The notes: a model not told the origin generated them from the sequence alone. A stretch of DNA of 64,000 bases from Micromonospora sp. C31 (GCF_018070575.1 NZ_JAGPXN010000010.1:186001-250000), one strand, 5' to 3'. Shown: positions 29,775 through 39,225, numbered from the stretch's first letter. A program made the numbers and translations.

Positions 29775-29974
29775 CCGGCCCGGCGGCCCGTCGTCCCGGC
29801 GGCCCGTCGTCCCGGCGGCCCGGGCATCCCCCGGGGTGGACCGTCCCGGTGCTCCCGGGGGGACCGTCCCCCGTCTCCCCGGCGGACTGTCTCGCGCCGA
29901 CAGTGCACATAGGAACCCGACCGGGTGGCGAAAATGCCAAATCCTGGACGCCGCGTCGGCAAAGTGGCAGCGTA

Positions 29975-30496
29975 ATGGGCATGGCGGATTCCGGAGTCAA
30001 CCCCACGGCGGCGGCCCTGCTCGGGCTCCTCCACGAGGGCCCCATGACAGGTGGCCAGTTGATGGCCGCCGCCGAGCGCCGGCTGGCGCCGTACTGGTCG
30101 ATGACGCGCAGTCAGGTCTACCGGGAGCTACCGGTGCTGGCCGAGCGTGGCCTGGTCCGGATGGGCAAGCCCGGCCCGCGCTCCAGCCAGCCGTACGCGA
30201 TCACCGCAGCGGGAAAACGGACATTCACCCGTTGGCTGGCCGAGGAGCCGGGGCGGGACACCATCCGCAACCCGATCGCCCTGCGGATCGCCTTCGGCGA
30301 GCTGCACTCGGCCAGCCAGCTCAAGAACCTCCAGGCCGCGGCCAACGACTACCACACCGAGGCCCTGGCCAAGGTCCGGGAGCAGGTCAAGAACGCCAAG
30401 AAGGAGGGCGACGCGTACGACGCCAGCGCGCTGGAGTTCGCCGTCGCCTACCACAAGGCCGCCCTGTCCTGGCTGAAGAGCGCCCCGGTCGGCTGA
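29975..30496 (+). CDS. PadR-family transcriptional regulator
   Basis: 173 residues from ATG at 29975 (ATG at 29981 is equally possible; neither has a strong ribosome site). N-terminal winged helix (about 8-85): AALLGLLHEGPMTGGQLMAAAERRL, SMTRSQVYRELPVLAERGLVRMG, YAITAAGKRTF. The C-terminal helical dimerisation region follows (about 95-165). Next to kynA, but a regulatory link is only suggested by position. Its stop codon overlaps the first base of a 54-bp tandem repeat. Confidence 0.88.
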   Translation: MGMADSGVNPTAAALLGLLHEGPMTGGQLMAAAERRLAPYWSMTRSQVYRELPVLAERGLVRMGKPGPRSSQPYAITAAGKRTFTRWLAEEPGRDTIRNPIALRIAFGELHSASQLKNLQAAANDYHTEALAKVREQVKNAKKEGDAYDASALEFAVAYHKAALSWLKSAPVG

Positions 30497-30603
30497 CGAG
30501 CTGGACCTTTTTGGCTCGTGACTGCGGGGCTCGGGAGCGTAGTCCTCGCACGAGCTGGACCTTTTTGGCTCGTGACTGCGGGGCTCGCAAGCTCACTCCT
30601 CGC
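30496..30603. repeat. 54-bp tandem duplication before prfB
   Basis: Two units at 30496-30549 and 30550-30603. The first 38 bases of each are identical and the last 16 are diverged. Each unit contains the hairpin ACGAGC/GCTCGT around a loop holding five T residues. The second unit ends 22 bp before the prfB start, so it is part of the prfB promoter or leader. Confidence 0.9.
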
Positions 30604-30625
30604 ATGAGCAGTACCCTTGTCTGTC

Positions 30626-31747
30626 GTGACCGCTGCCGATTACGCCGAACAACTCAAGAGCCTCGACGCCACCCTGCGCAACATCGAGGCGGTGCTCGAC
30701 ATCGACCGGCTGCGCGCGGACAAGGACCGCCTGGAGCAGGAGGCATCCGCGCCCGACCTGTGGGACGACCAGGCGAAGGCCCAGCAGGTGACCTCGCAGT
30801 TGTCGTACGTCAACGGCGAGATCAGCAAGCTGGGCAGCCTCCGCTCGGGGCTCGACGACGCCAAGGTGCTGCTGGAGTTGGCCGAGGCGGAGTCCGACCC
30901 GGGGGTGCTCGTCGAGGTCGAGACGGAGATCGCCGGGCTGGGCAAGGCCATCGAGGAGATGGAGGTCCGCACCCTGCTCTCCGGCGAGTACGACTCCCGG
31001 GAGGCGCTGGTCGCCATCCGGGCCGGCGCCGGCGGCGTGGACGCCGCGGACTTCGCCGAGATGCTGCTGCGGATGTACCTGCGCTGGGCGGAGCGGCACG
31101 GCTACCCGACGGAGGTCTACGAGACCTCCTACGCCGAGGAGGCGGGCCTGAAGTCGGCCACCTTCACGGTCAAGGTGCCCTACGCCTACGGCACACTCAG
31201 CGTCGAGTCGGGCACCCACCGGCTGGTGCGCATCAGCCCCTTCGACAACCAGGGTCGCCGGCAGACCAGCTTCGCCGGCGTCGAGGTGTTGCCGGTGGTC
31301 GAGCAGACCGACAGCATCGAGATCCCCGAGAACGAGATGCGGGTCGACGTCTACCGTTCGTCGGGGCCGGGCGGGCAGAGCGTCAACACCACCGACTCGG
31401 CCGTGCGGCTCACGCACATCCCGACCGGCATCGTGGTCACCTGCCAGAACGAGAAGTCCCAGCTGCAGAACAAGGCGTCCGCGCTGCGGGTGCTCCAGGC
31501 CCGCCTGCTGGAGCGCAAGCGCCAGGAGGAGCAGGCCAAGCTCCAGGGCCTGAAGACGGACGCCGCCGGCTCGTGGGGCGACCAGATGCGCTCGTACGTC
31601 CTGCACCCGTACCAGATGGTGAAGGATCTCCGAACCGAGCAGGAGACGGGCAACCCGACCGCCGTCTTCGACGGCGACCTGGACAAGTTCCTGGAGGCGG
31701 GCATCCGGTGGCGCAAGCAGCAGCAGCTCGCCGGCGACGCTGCGTGA
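30626..31747 (+). CDS. prfB: Peptide chain release factor 2
   Basis: Recognises UGA and UAA and triggers peptide release. 373 residues from GTG at 30626 (TTG at 30617 also in frame). The codon-recognition motif SPF is in [14 protein letters not shown], and the catalytic GGQ in [14 protein letters not shown]. The reading frame is continuous: the in-frame stop and frameshift that autoregulate RF2 in many bacteria are absent, as usual in actinobacteria. Upstream of ftsE, a gene order conserved in the phylum. Confidence 0.96.
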   Translation: MTAADYAEQLKSLDATLRNIEAVLDIDRLRADKDRLEQEASAPDLWDDQAKAQQVTSQLSYVNGEISKLGSLRSGLDDAKVLLELAEAESDPGVLVEVETEIAGLGKAIEEMEVRTLLSGEYDSREALVAIRAGAGGVDAADFAEMLLRMYLRWAERHGYPTEVYETSYAEEAGLKSATFTVKVPYAYGTLSVESGTHRLVRISPFDNQGRRQTSFAGVEVLPVVEQTDSIEIPENEMRVDVYRSSGPGGQSVNTTDSAVRLTHIPTGIVVTCQNEKSQLQNKASALRVLQARLLERKRQEEQAKLQGLKTDAAGSWGDQMRSYVLHPYQMVKDLRTEQETGNPTAVFDGDLDKFLEAGIRWRKQQQLAGDAA

Positions 31748-31829
31748 TCGACCGTGGGCGGAGCGCGTCGTCGATCTCTCCGGTACGCCCGAATTGGATG
31801 ACGCGACTCGCAACGGCGGGGCGTGGGGC

Positions 31830-31857
31830 TTGGCTCCCCGGTTACACCGCGTAGACT
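31830..31857 (+). promoter_or_regulatory. Candidate ftsE promoter
   Basis: TTGGCT (31830-31835), 16 bp, TAGACT (31852-31857). The -10 ends 8 nt before the ftsE GTG, so the transcript would be leaderless or nearly so. Confidence 0.5.
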
Positions 31858-31865
31858 CACCACCC

Positions 31866-32546
31866 GTGATTCAGCTTGAGCAAGTGACGAAGACGTACCC
31901 GAAGGCGTCCCGGCCTTCGCTCGACAACGTGTCCGTCTCGATCGAGAAGGGCGAGTTCGTCTTCTTCATCGGTCCATCCGGCTCCGGCAAGTCCACCATC
32001 ATCAAGTTGCTGCTGCACGAGGTCTCGCCCAACAAGGGCCGGGTCGTCGTCAACAGCAAGGACGTCACGTCGATGCGTTCCTGGAAGCGACCACACTTCC
32101 GGCGTTCCATCGGCTGCGTCTTCCAGGACTTCCGGCTGCTGCCGAACCGCACCGCGTACGAGAACGTGGCGTTCGCCCTCGAGGTGATCGGCAAGACCAA
32201 GGCGGTCGCCCGCCGGGTCGTGCCGGAGGTCCTGGAGCTGGTCGGGCTCGGTGGCAAGGAGCACCGCTACCCGCACGAGCTCTCCGGTGGTGAGCAGCAG
32301 CGGGTCGCCGTCGCCCGGGCGTTCGTGAACCGTCCGCTGATCCTGCTCGCGGACGAGCCGACCGGAAACCTGGACCCGGACACCTCGATCGAGATCATGC
32401 GCCTGCTGGACCGGATCAACCGCACCGGCACGACCGTCGTGATGGTCACGCACGACTCCAACATCGTGAACCAGATGCGCCGCCGGGTCATCGAGATCGA
32501 GAGTGGCCGCATCGTGCGCGACCAGGCCCGCGGCGTCTACGGCTGA
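31866..32546 (+). CDS. ftsE: Cell-division ATP-binding protein FtsE
   Basis: ATPase subunit of the FtsEX complex, which activates cell-wall hydrolases at the septum. 226 residues, GTG start. Walker [11 protein letters not shown]-loop [11 protein letters not shown] signature [15 protein letters not shown], Walker [15 protein letters not shown]-loop VMVTHD. Followed after 65 bp by ftsX. No ribosome site precedes the GTG, fitting the leaderless promoter proposed above. Confidence 0.97.
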   Translation: MIQLEQVTKTYPKASRPSLDNVSVSIEKGEFVFFIGPSGSGKSTIIKLLLHEVSPNKGRVVVNSKDVTSMRSWKRPHFRRSIGCVFQDFRLLPNRTAYENVAFALEVIGKTKAVARRVVPEVLELVGLGGKEHRYPHELSGGEQQRVAVARAFVNRPLILLADEPTGNLDPDTSIEIMRLLDRINRTGTTVVMVTHDSNIVNQMRRRVIEIESGRIVRDQARGVYG

Positions 32547-32611
32547 GCCGACGCCACCCCTGCGCAGCCTGACGACGAACACCTCATGCCGGAGACCCGG
32601 AGGAAATCCCG

Positions 32612-33487
32612 ATGCGCGTGAAATACGTCCTGTCCGAGGTACTGGTCGGACTGTGGCGCAACGTGACCATGACCATCGCGATGATCATCACGATGGCGGT
32701 CTCGCTGACCATGCTCGGCGCCAGCGGTCTGATGTACCGCCAGGTCGACGACATGAAGGACCTTTACTACAAGAACATCCAGGTCTCCATCTTCCTCGAC
32801 CAGGAGGTGAGCCCCGAGCAGCGTGACGCGCTGGCCGCCCAGCTGGAGGGCGACCCGCTGGTCAAGGAGAGCATCTACGTCAACAAGGACGAGGCGTACA
32901 AGCGCTTCCAGGAGATGTTCCAGGACGCTCCGGACCTGCTCAGCGCCGTCAAGGCCGACAGCCTGCCCGAGTCGTTCCGGCTCACGCTGAACGATCCCGA
33001 GCAGTACAAGAGCATCTACGACCAGTACAAGGACACCGAGGGCGTCGACGAGATCGTCGACCAGAGCCGGCTACTGGACAAGATCTTCGACATCCTCACG
33101 GCGATCCAGAACATCGCCCTGGCCGCCGCCATCGTGATGGCCGTCGCCGCGCTGCTCCTGGTCGCCAACACCATCCAGGTGGCCGCCTACAGCAAGCGGC
33201 GTGAGGTCGCGGTCATGAAACTGGTCGGCGCGTCGAACTGGTTCATCCAGGCGCCGTTCGTGCTGGAGGCCGTGGTGGCCGGCCTCGTCGGCTCGCTGCT
33301 CGGCCTGGTGGCCCTGATCGCGGCGAAGTACCTGCTCTTCGACGGGTCGCTCCAGGCGCTCCAGGGCCTGCTCTCGCCGGTGAGCTGGGGCGACATCCTG
33401 TTCATGTTCCCGCTGATGGCCGGTGCCGGTGCCCTGGTCAGCGCGGTCACCGCCTGGGTCACGCTCCGCTTCTACCTGCGGGTCTGA
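32612..33487 (+). CDS. ftsX: Cell-division permease-like protein FtsX
   Basis: Membrane subunit of FtsEX, 291 residues. One N-terminal helix (about 22-42), an extracellular domain (about 45-165) that contacts wall hydrolases, then three helices (about 168-290), including the VANTIQVAAYSKRREVAVMKLVGASNWFIQAPF motif next to FtsE. ATG with GGAGGAAA upstream. A strong terminator follows. Confidence 0.96.
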   Translation: MRVKYVLSEVLVGLWRNVTMTIAMIITMAVSLTMLGASGLMYRQVDDMKDLYYKNIQVSIFLDQEVSPEQRDALAAQLEGDPLVKESIYVNKDEAYKRFQEMFQDAPDLLSAVKADSLPESFRLTLNDPEQYKSIYDQYKDTEGVDEIVDQSRLLDKIFDILTAIQNIALAAAIVMAVAALLLVANTIQVAAYSKRREVAVMKLVGASNWFIQAPFVLEAVVAGLVGSLLGLVALIAAKYLLFDGSLQALQGLLSPVSWGDILFMFPLMAGAGALVSAVTAWVTLRFYLRV

Positions 33488-33507
33488 CGCCCGTACGGCT
33501 CGACGAG

Positions 33508-33550
33508 AGGGCCCTCCCGCGCCGGGAACAAACGGCGCGGGAGGGCCCTT
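33508..33550 (+). terminator. Terminator after ftsX
   Basis: AGGGCCCTCCCGCGCCG (33508-33524) pairs perfectly with CGGCGCGGGAGGGCCCT (33533-33549), 17 bp, loop GGAACAAA, followed by a short TT. Ends the prfB/ftsEX transcript. Confidence 0.9.
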
Positions 33551-33625
33551 GTCGTTCGGGTAGCATGATCTCCGCCCCGCGGCCGGTGACGTCCGGCGCG
33601 GATCACCGGAAAGGGGGTGGCGCCG

Positions 33626-34105
33626 ATGCCACGGGAAAAGGGACGCAAGGTCGTCGCCTCCAACAAGAAGGCCCGGCACGACTACGCGATCCTCGACACC
33701 TACGAGGCGGGCATGGCGTTGACGGGCACCGAGGTCAAGTCGCTGCGGGCCGGGCGCGCGTCGCTGGTCGACGCGTTCGCGCAGGAGCGCAACGGCGAGC
33801 TCTACCTGCACGGGATGCACATCCCGGAGTACACGCAGGGCACGTGGACCAACCACGAGCCCCGGCGTACCCGCAAGCTGCTGCTCAAGCGGCTGGAGAT
33901 CGACCGGCTGATCGGCAAGACCCGCGAGGGCGGCCTGACCATGGTGCCGTTGCAGGTCTACTTCTCCGACGGCTGGGCGAAGGTGGAGATCGCCCTGGCC
34001 AAGGGCAAGAAGTCGTACGACAAGCGGCAGGACCTCGCCAAGCGGGACGCGGACCGGGAGATCGCCCGGGTCGCCGGACGGCGCGGCAAGGGCATGGACG
34101 ACTGA
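33626..34105 (+). CDS. smpB: SsrA-binding protein SmpB
   Basis: Partner of tmRNA in rescuing ribosomes stalled on broken mRNA. 159 residues. Motifs [31 protein letters not shown] and [23 protein letters not shown] are diagnostic; the basic C-terminal tail enters the decoding centre. ATG at 33626 is preferred over GTG at 33617 because GGGGG lies 8 bases before it. The ssrA gene follows within 105 bp. Confidence 0.97.
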   Translation: MPREKGRKVVASNKKARHDYAILDTYEAGMALTGTEVKSLRAGRASLVDAFAQERNGELYLHGMHIPEYTQGTWTNHEPRRTRKLLLKRLEIDRLIGKTREGGLTMVPLQVYFSDGWAKVEIALAKGKKSYDKRQDLAKRDADREIARVAGRRGKGMDD

Positions 34106-34150
34106 TCTGTCGCATTCGTCCCGGTCGGCTCGTCGGCCCCGGGGCTCGGG

Positions 34151-34179
34151 ATGAAACCCGTTGCGGCAGGCGTTAGGCT
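34151..34179 (+). promoter_or_regulatory. Candidate ssrA promoter
   Basis: ATGAAA (34151-34156), 17 bp, TAGGCT (34174-34179). Transcription would start near 34186, about 25 nt before the mature tmRNA 5' end. Confidence 0.4.
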
Positions 34180-34210
34180 TGTCAGTGCCGCCACACCGGC
34201 GGCCTGTCGA

Positions 34211-34586
34211 GGGGGTGACTGGTTTCGACTTCGTACGCAGCGACAGGGGAAGCGAGCCGAGGAAGCCGACGTCGTCTCGAGAATCGTTCGTCGGAAACCA
34301 ATAAGCGCCAAGAACAATCGCGCTGACTTCGCTCTCGCCGCCTGAGGCGAGTAGTGAGTCTGTCGGCCTGGGAGTGCCTTCGACCCAGTTTGCCGGCATC
34401 AGCTAGGAGGCTGGCCAATCGGACCCGGTCGCGGGGTCCGTGCGGCGAGATCAATCAGCGACTGGGCCCGTCACACCAACTCGCTCGCGTGAGCGGTGGG
34501 GCCGAGTAGAGGCATAGCGAGCTGCGCTCGGAGAAGCCCTGACAAACCGGCGAAGGACCCGGGTTCGATTCCCGGCACCTCCACCA
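34211..34586 (+). ncRNA. ssrA: Transfer-messenger RNA
   Basis: Opens with the tRNA-like 5' arm GGGGGTGACTGGTTTCGAC and closes with the T arm GGTTCGATTCCC and acceptor strand CACCTCC (34576-34582) plus ACCA encoded in the DNA. The acceptor stem pairs with one G-U. The tag reading frame begins with GCC at 34307 and ends at TGA 34343-34345, encoding AKNNRADFALAA, which marks stalled products for proteolysis. 376 nt, usual for actinobacteria. Confidence 0.97.
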
Positions 34587-34590
34587 CCAG

Positions 34591-34627
34591 ACGATGCGCC
34601 CCGGTCCACCGGACCGGGGCGCATCGT
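34591..34627 (+). terminator. Terminator after ssrA
   Basis: ACGATGCGCCCCGGTCC (34591-34607) and GGACCGGGGCGCATCGT (34611-34627): perfect 17-bp stem with ACC loop, five bases after the tmRNA 3' end. No T-tract, common in high-GC genomes. Confidence 0.85.
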
Positions 34628-34717
34628 CGTCCCTGGCCCCCCGGCCCGTACGCCGAACTGCTCGGCCAGGCACCCCGGCTGGAGCGTGGCGTACGACTGC
34701 TGGCCCGGGAGGACACC

Positions 34718-34891
34718 GTGATCACCGCCGCGCCGGCTGCCCTCCAGCACGCGGTGGAGGCGCCGGACGCCTCGGTCGACGACCTGCTCGGCCGGGCCGC
34801 GCACCTGCTGCGGGCCCTCGCCGGGCACCGGCAGCGCGGCGCGGACCTGCTCTGGGAGGCGTACGAGACGGATCCCGGCGGGGAGACCTGA
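34718..34891 (+). CDS. Small hypothetical protein or gene remnant after ssrA
   Basis: 57 residues from GTG at 34718, with GGGAGG five bases upstream. Sequence VITAAPAALQHAVEAPDASVDDLLGRAAHLLRAL is predicted helical. The open frame and its amino-acid character continue upstream to the terminator without a start codon, so this may be the tail of a larger decayed gene. No family recognised. Confidence 0.35.
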   Translation: MITAAPAALQHAVEAPDASVDDLLGRAAHLLRALAGHRQRGADLLWEAYETDPGGET

Positions 34892-34930
34892 CCGCGGGAA
34901 CCGGCGTGGCCGTGCCGGCGTCCAACCGAC

Positions 34931-35893
34931 ATGCGCCGAACCGCTGCCCTGCTGGGCCTTCCACTGTTGATGATCGCCGCCGGGTGTGCGCCGGCCGGCT
35001 CCGATCCCGCCGGCGACGCGCCCGGCTCCGACCCGCGCCGGGACGCCTTCGCCCAGCGGGCCGCCGAGGTGGCCGACGCGTGGCGACCCGTCCCCGCGTG
35101 GACGTCCGGCTACGTGCCCATGCGTGACCCGACGGTGCTGCTCGGCGACCCGGGCTTCACCGAGGAGACCAAGGTCGCCTTCCTCAGCGGCTGGTACCGC
35201 GACCAGATCGACCTGCCGGCCGCGAAGCCCGCCGAGGGCACCATCCGCTTCCCGGACGGCACACTGACCGTTCCGCTGGTCAGCGCCGCCACCGCGTACG
35301 GGCAGCTCGACCAGGGTGACCCGCCGCCGTGCGCCGGCCGTCCGAAGGATCCCGGGCCGAAGCGCCCCGGCGGTGGTCCCACCATCGAGCCGGGGCCCGA
35401 CGGCCCGGTGAGCAGCGCCCCGCAGACCGCCTGCGTCGCGCTCACGGTCACGGCCGCGAAGCTGGGCACCGCGCCGGTGCACACGAGCCGGGGTGAGGCG
35501 CAGGTGCCGGCGTGGCTGTTCACCGTCGAGGAACTCGCCGCGCCGGTGGCCCGTCTCGCCGTGGCGCCGCAGGCCGTCACCGCACCGCCGCAGCCCGCCC
35601 CGCCGGCCGGCCCGGCCCCGCAGGGCGTGGTCGGTGCTCAGGACCTACGGTCCGTGGACGGCGCGGAGCTGACCTGGCGGCTCGGCGTGGGTAGCTGCGA
35701 CACCGGGATCACGCCACTGGTGCAGGAGCGCGACGACGTCGTGGTGGTTGGCGGCAGCGTGGTCACCGCCACCGGTGTGTGCGACGCGATGCTGAAACTC
35801 GAGCCGGTCACCGCCACGCTGAAGGCGCCGCTGGGCAACCGGCCGGTGCTCGACGTGCTCACCGGCACGCCACTGCGGCTCGTGGCTAGCTGA
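34931..35893 (+). CDS. Lipoprotein, function unknown
   Basis: 320 residues. Signal peptide MRRTAALLGLPLLMIAAGC ends in a lipobox with Cys19, so the mature protein should be lipid-anchored outside the cell. Two folded parts (about 40-195 and 230-320) are joined by a Pro/Ala-rich linker (about 205-230). Further cysteines lie near residues 134, 168, 256 and 281 and could form disulfides. No catalytic motif recognised. Stands alone; the next gene is convergent. Confidence 0.75.
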   Translation: MRRTAALLGLPLLMIAAGCAPAGSDPAGDAPGSDPRRDAFAQRAAEVADAWRPVPAWTSGYVPMRDPTVLLGDPGFTEETKVAFLSGWYRDQIDLPAAKPAEGTIRFPDGTLTVPLVSAATAYGQLDQGDPPPCAGRPKDPGPKRPGGGPTIEPGPDGPVSSAPQTACVALTVTAAKLGTAPVHTSRGEAQVPAWLFTVEELAAPVARLAVAPQAVTAPPQPAPPAGPAPQGVVGAQDLRSVDGAELTWRLGVGSCDTGITPLVQERDDVVVVGGSVVTATGVCDAMLKLEPVTATLKAPLGNRPVLDVLTGTPLRLVAS

Positions 35894-35998
35894 GCGGCGC
35901 GAGCTGAGCCGGCGCGGACCGGGCGGCGGCTGACGGCTACCCGGCCCGTGCGGTACGGACCGTCTCGGGGCGCGGCAGCGGGCTCGCCGGGCGGCGGC

Positions 35999-37594
35999 TC
36001 ACAGGAGGCGGGGCACCTCGGTGCTGACCGGCACCGGCAGTACCGTCGGGCCGTCCGCGCGCAGCCCGGCGGTCAGGGCGTCGCCGAACTGCTCCGGGGT
36101 CTCCGCGACGGTGGCGGCGCAGCCGTAGCCGCGGGCGATGGCGGCGACGTCCAGCCCGGGCAGGTCCAGCCCGGGCACCCCGGGCGTGTCCTTGAACTCG
36201 GCGAAGGCCTTCAGGATGGCGTACTGCTGGTTGACCGGCACCACGACGACCAGCGGCAGGCGCAGCCGCGCCGCCGTCCACAGCGCCTGCACGGAATAGT
36301 GGAACGACCCGTCCCCGATGACCGCCACCACCGGCCGTCCCCGGCCGGTGTCGCGCTGTGCGAGCGCGACGCCGACCGCCGCCGGCAGGCCGTACCCGAG
36401 GCCGCCGCTGGCCATCGTGAGGTACGACCCGGGGCGGGTGCTGCGCAGCCGGCGACGCAACGCCGGCAGGCTGGACGGCGACTCCTGGACCAGGATCCCG
36501 TCGGCCGGCCAGTGCCGGGCCAGGGCCGCGAAGAGGGCGTCCGGGGCCAGCGGCAGCCCGTCCGCCGGCGGGGGCGGGTCGGGGCGTGCGGGCGGCGCCG
36601 GCCGGTCCGTAGCCGGGAGCAGGTCGACCAGGGCGGCCAGGGCCAGCCCGGCGTCGCCGAGCAGGCTGTCGCCCACGGGGGCGCGGGCCGCCTCGTCCGG
36701 GTCGTCGGTGACGTGCAGCAGGCGGGCTCCGGCGGGCAGGTGCTCGCCCGGCACGTGCGGGTAGTAGCGGAACACCGGCGCCCCCACGACCAGCACGGTG
36801 TCGTGCCCGTCCAGCGCCTGCGCCAGCGGCCCGATCGCGAAGGGGAGCACTCCCCGGAAGTGCGGGTGGTCCTCGGGGAAGACGGCCCGCTCCGGGGCGG
36901 GTGCCGACCAGACCGGCGCGGCCAGCCGCTCCGCCAGCGCCACGGCGGCGGGCCAGCCGTCGGCCCGGTCCACGGCCGCGCCGAGCACCAGCGCGGGCGC
37001 GCTGCTGGCGGCCAGCACGTCGGCGAACTCGCGCAGCCGGTGCGGGTCGGGCGCGAACCGGGTGGCCACCGTACGCACCGGCGGCGGGGGGTCGGCCGGC
37101 TGCGCCCAGTCGTCGAGGGGCAGCGAGAGGAAGACCGGCCCGGCGGGCGGCTGCACCGCCGTCGCGTACGCCCGCATCAGCGCCGCCGGGACGTCCTGCG
37201 CGCGGACCGGCTCGTGGCTCCACTTCACGTACGGCTGGGGCAGTTCGGTGGCCCGCCGGCTGGTCAGCCGGGGCTCGGTCAGCAGCATCTCCCGGGTCTG
37301 CTGGCCGGCGGTGACGATCAGCGGGGTGCGGTTGTGCCACGCGGTGACCAGGTTGCCCATGCCGTTGCCCGTGCCGGGGGCGGTGTGCAGGTTGACGTGC
37401 GCCGGCCGGCCGGTGGCCTGGGCGTAGCCGTCCGCCATGCCGACGGCCGACGCCTCGTGCAGGGCGTGCACGTAGTGGAAGTCGTCGGGGAAGTCCCGCA
37501 GGAACGGCTCCTCGGTGGAGCCCGGGTTGCCGAAGACGGTGGTCAGGCCGAGAGCACGGAGCAGGTCGTACGTGGTGTCGTGGACCGTTGCCAT
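35999..37594 (-). CDS. mdlC: Thiamine-diphosphate decarboxylase, benzoylformate decarboxylase-like
   Basis: 531 residues. ThDP-dependent fold: the N-terminal Pyr domain has the active-site loop VFGNPGSTEEPFLRDFP and the ThDP-activating Glu within EASAVGMADGYAQATGR. The C-terminal domain has the ThDP/Mg motif GDGSFHYSVQALWTAARLRLPLVVVVPVNQQY (GDG...N). GNPGSTE and the NQQYAILK block point to the benzoylformate decarboxylase branch, which converts benzoylformate to benzaldehyde and CO2. No mandelate or benzoate genes are nearby, so the substrate is uncertain and another 2-oxo acid is possible. Confidence 0.82.
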   Translation of the reverse strand: MATVHDTTYDLLRALGLTTVFGNPGSTEEPFLRDFPDDFHYVHALHEASAVGMADGYAQATGRPAHVNLHTAPGTGNGMGNLVTAWHNRTPLIVTAGQQTREMLLTEPRLTSRRATELPQPYVKWSHEPVRAQDVPAALMRAYATAVQPPAGPVFLSLPLDDWAQPADPPPPVRTVATRFAPDPHRLREFADVLAASSAPALVLGAAVDRADGWPAAVALAERLAAPVWSAPAPERAVFPEDHPHFRGVLPFAIGPLAQALDGHDTVLVVGAPVFRYYPHVPGEHLPAGARLLHVTDDPDEAARAPVGDSLLGDAGLALAALVDLLPATDRPAPPARPDPPPPADGLPLAPDALFAALARHWPADGILVQESPSSLPALRRRLRSTRPGSYLTMASGGLGYGLPAAVGVALAQRDTGRGRPVVAVIGDGSFHYSVQALWTAARLRLPLVVVVPVNQQYAILKAFAEFKDTPGVPGLDLPGLDVAAIARGYGCAATVAETPEQFGDALTAGLRADGPTVLPVPVSTEVPRLL

Positions 37595-37652
37595 CGCCCC
37601 CCAATCTATCGGGACGACTCGGATGGTCCGGGCCTTTCGCCGCTCCCTCTTC

Positions 37653-38456
37653 TCAGGGGAGCGCGAAGGGCAGGGTGATGCCGTCCAGCGCGCGCCCACA
37701 GGCGCAGTCCCGTTCGGCCGGCAGCGTGGCGACGGCTGCCAGCAGCAGGCCCCGCAGCCGGTCGGTGTTCTCCCCGAAGACCCGGAACACCTCCTCCTGC
37801 GTCACCGCTCCGCCGCCCGCCACGCCCGCGTCCAGGTCGGTGACCAGGGCGATCGAGGAGTAGCAGAGGGCCAGCTCGCGGGCCAGCACCGCCTCCGGAT
37901 GGCCCGTCATGTTGACCACCGTGCCGCCGATCGAGGCGTACCACCGCGACTCGGCCCGGGTGGAGAAACGCGGGCCCTCGACCACCACCACCGTCCCGCC
38001 GTCCACCGCCGGCACGTCCCGGCGGGCCGCGGCGGCCAGCAGCGTACGCCGGCCGGCCGGGCAGTACGGGTCGGCGAAGGTGACGTGCACGGCGCCCCGG
38101 TCGTAGTAGGTCTGCGCCCGCCCGTTGGTGCGGTCGATCAGCTGGTCGGGCACCACGAACGTGCCCGGCCCGAGCTCCGGGCGCAGGCCGCCCACGGCGC
38201 AGGGGGCGAGCACCTGGCGTACGCCGAGCGAGCGCAGCGCCCAGAGGTTGGCCCGGTAGGGGATCAGGTGCGGCGGGTGGCGGTGGTCGCGGCCGTGGCG
38301 GGGCAGGAAGGCCACCCGCCGCCCACCCACCTCGGCCACGGTGACGGCGTCGGACGGCGGCCCGTAGGGCGTCTCCACCACATGCTCGGTCGCGCCGTCG
38401 AGCAGCGCGTAGAGCCCCGAACCACCGATCACCGCGAGTTCCGCCGTGGGACCCAT
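37653..38456 (-). CDS. mtnP: S-methyl-5'-thioadenosine phosphorylase
   Basis: Splits methylthioadenosine from polyamine or autoinducer synthesis into adenine and methylthioribose-1-phosphate. 267 residues. Motifs: IGGSGLY phosphate loop, LPRHGRDHRHPPHLIPYRANLWAL, VVVVEGPRFSTRAESRWY and INMTGHPE-type VVNMTGHPEAVLARE, then YSSIALVTDLDAGV. The TGH/NMT arrangement fits MTAP-like enzymes; some actinobacterial homologs accept other purine nucleosides. ATG at 38456 has GGAGG five bases upstream. Confidence 0.88.
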   Translation of the reverse strand: MGPTAELAVIGGSGLYALLDGATEHVVETPYGPPSDAVTVAEVGGRRVAFLPRHGRDHRHPPHLIPYRANLWALRSLGVRQVLAPCAVGGLRPELGPGTFVVPDQLIDRTNGRAQTYYDRGAVHVTFADPYCPAGRRTLLAAAARRDVPAVDGGTVVVVEGPRFSTRAESRWYASIGGTVVNMTGHPEAVLARELALCYSSIALVTDLDAGVAGGGAVTQEEVFRVFGENTDRLRGLLLAAVATLPAERDCACGRALDGITLPFALP

Positions 38457-38607
38457 CGGTCCTCCCTCGTGTCCGTCGATCAACCGACCGTCAGACCTTA
38501 GCCACCGCCCCGGGGGCAAGCTATGGTGCCAGGCATGGCGTTCACAGCGCGGATGACACCGGTGCCCCCGGGTGTCCCGGTCCGGCCGGTCTGACGGGGT
38601 GTCCGGC

Positions 38608-39198
38608 ATGCAGGGAGAGGGGCAGGCCATCGGCGGGCGGGCGACGGAGTCGATGGCCGGGCGGCTGCTGGTTGCGACGCCGGCGCTGAAGGACCCGAAC
38701 TTCGACCGTACGGTGGTGCTGCTGGTGGCGCACGAGCCCGGCGGCGCCCTCGGCGTGGTGCTCAACCGGGCCACCGAGGTGCCGGTCGCCGACGTGCTCG
38801 GCGACTGGAGTGACCTGGCCCGCGACCCGGCGGTGCTCTTCGAGGGCGGCCCCGTGCAGCCCGACTCGGCGATCTGCCTGGCCCGGATGCGGCACCCGGT
38901 GCAGCGGCTCAGAGGGTTCCACCAGGTCTCCGGGGCGGTCGGCACCCTCGACCTCTCCGTCGACCCGGGGCCGCAGCGGGAGGGCATCACCGGCATCCGG
39001 GTCTTCGCCGGCTACTCCGGCTGGGGCACCGGGCAGTTGGAGCAGGAGATCGAGGACGGCTCCTGGTTCCTGCTGGACGCGCTGCCCGGCGACGCCTTCG
39101 TCGACCGGCCGGACGACCTGTGGCCGATGGTGCTGCGCCGCCAGGGCGGCATGATGGCGGCGGTCGCGCACTTCCCGCCGGACGTGGCGCTCAACTGA
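38608..39198 (+). CDS. YqgE/AlgH family protein
   Basis: 196 residues. Single DUF179 fold: LLVATPALKDPNFDRTVVLLVAHEPGGALGVVLNRATEVPV at the start, FEGGPVQPDSAICL in the middle and IRVFAGYSGWGTGQLEQEI near the end. The family is soluble and of unknown function. Start could also be GTG 38599 or ATG 38653; 38608 keeps the usual short N-terminal extension. A tRNA gene follows 88 bp downstream. Confidence 0.88.
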   Translation: MQGEGQAIGGRATESMAGRLLVATPALKDPNFDRTVVLLVAHEPGGALGVVLNRATEVPVADVLGDWSDLARDPAVLFEGGPVQPDSAICLARMRHPVQRLRGFHQVSGAVGTLDLSVDPGPQREGITGIRVFAGYSGWGTGQLEQEIEDGSWFLLDALPGDAFVDRPDDLWPMVLRRQGGMMAAVAHFPPDVALN

Positions 39199-39225
39199 AC
39201 CGCGTACGGGGTGGCCCCCCGCGAG

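Noticed and set aside
30617-31747. Programmed frameshift in prfB
   Set aside because: The frame is continuous from the start and no internal CTTTGA stop context is present.
34211-34930. Integrated element at ssrA
   Set aside because: tmRNA is a common attachment site, but no integrase and no duplicated 3' end of ssrA follow; a terminator stands right after it.
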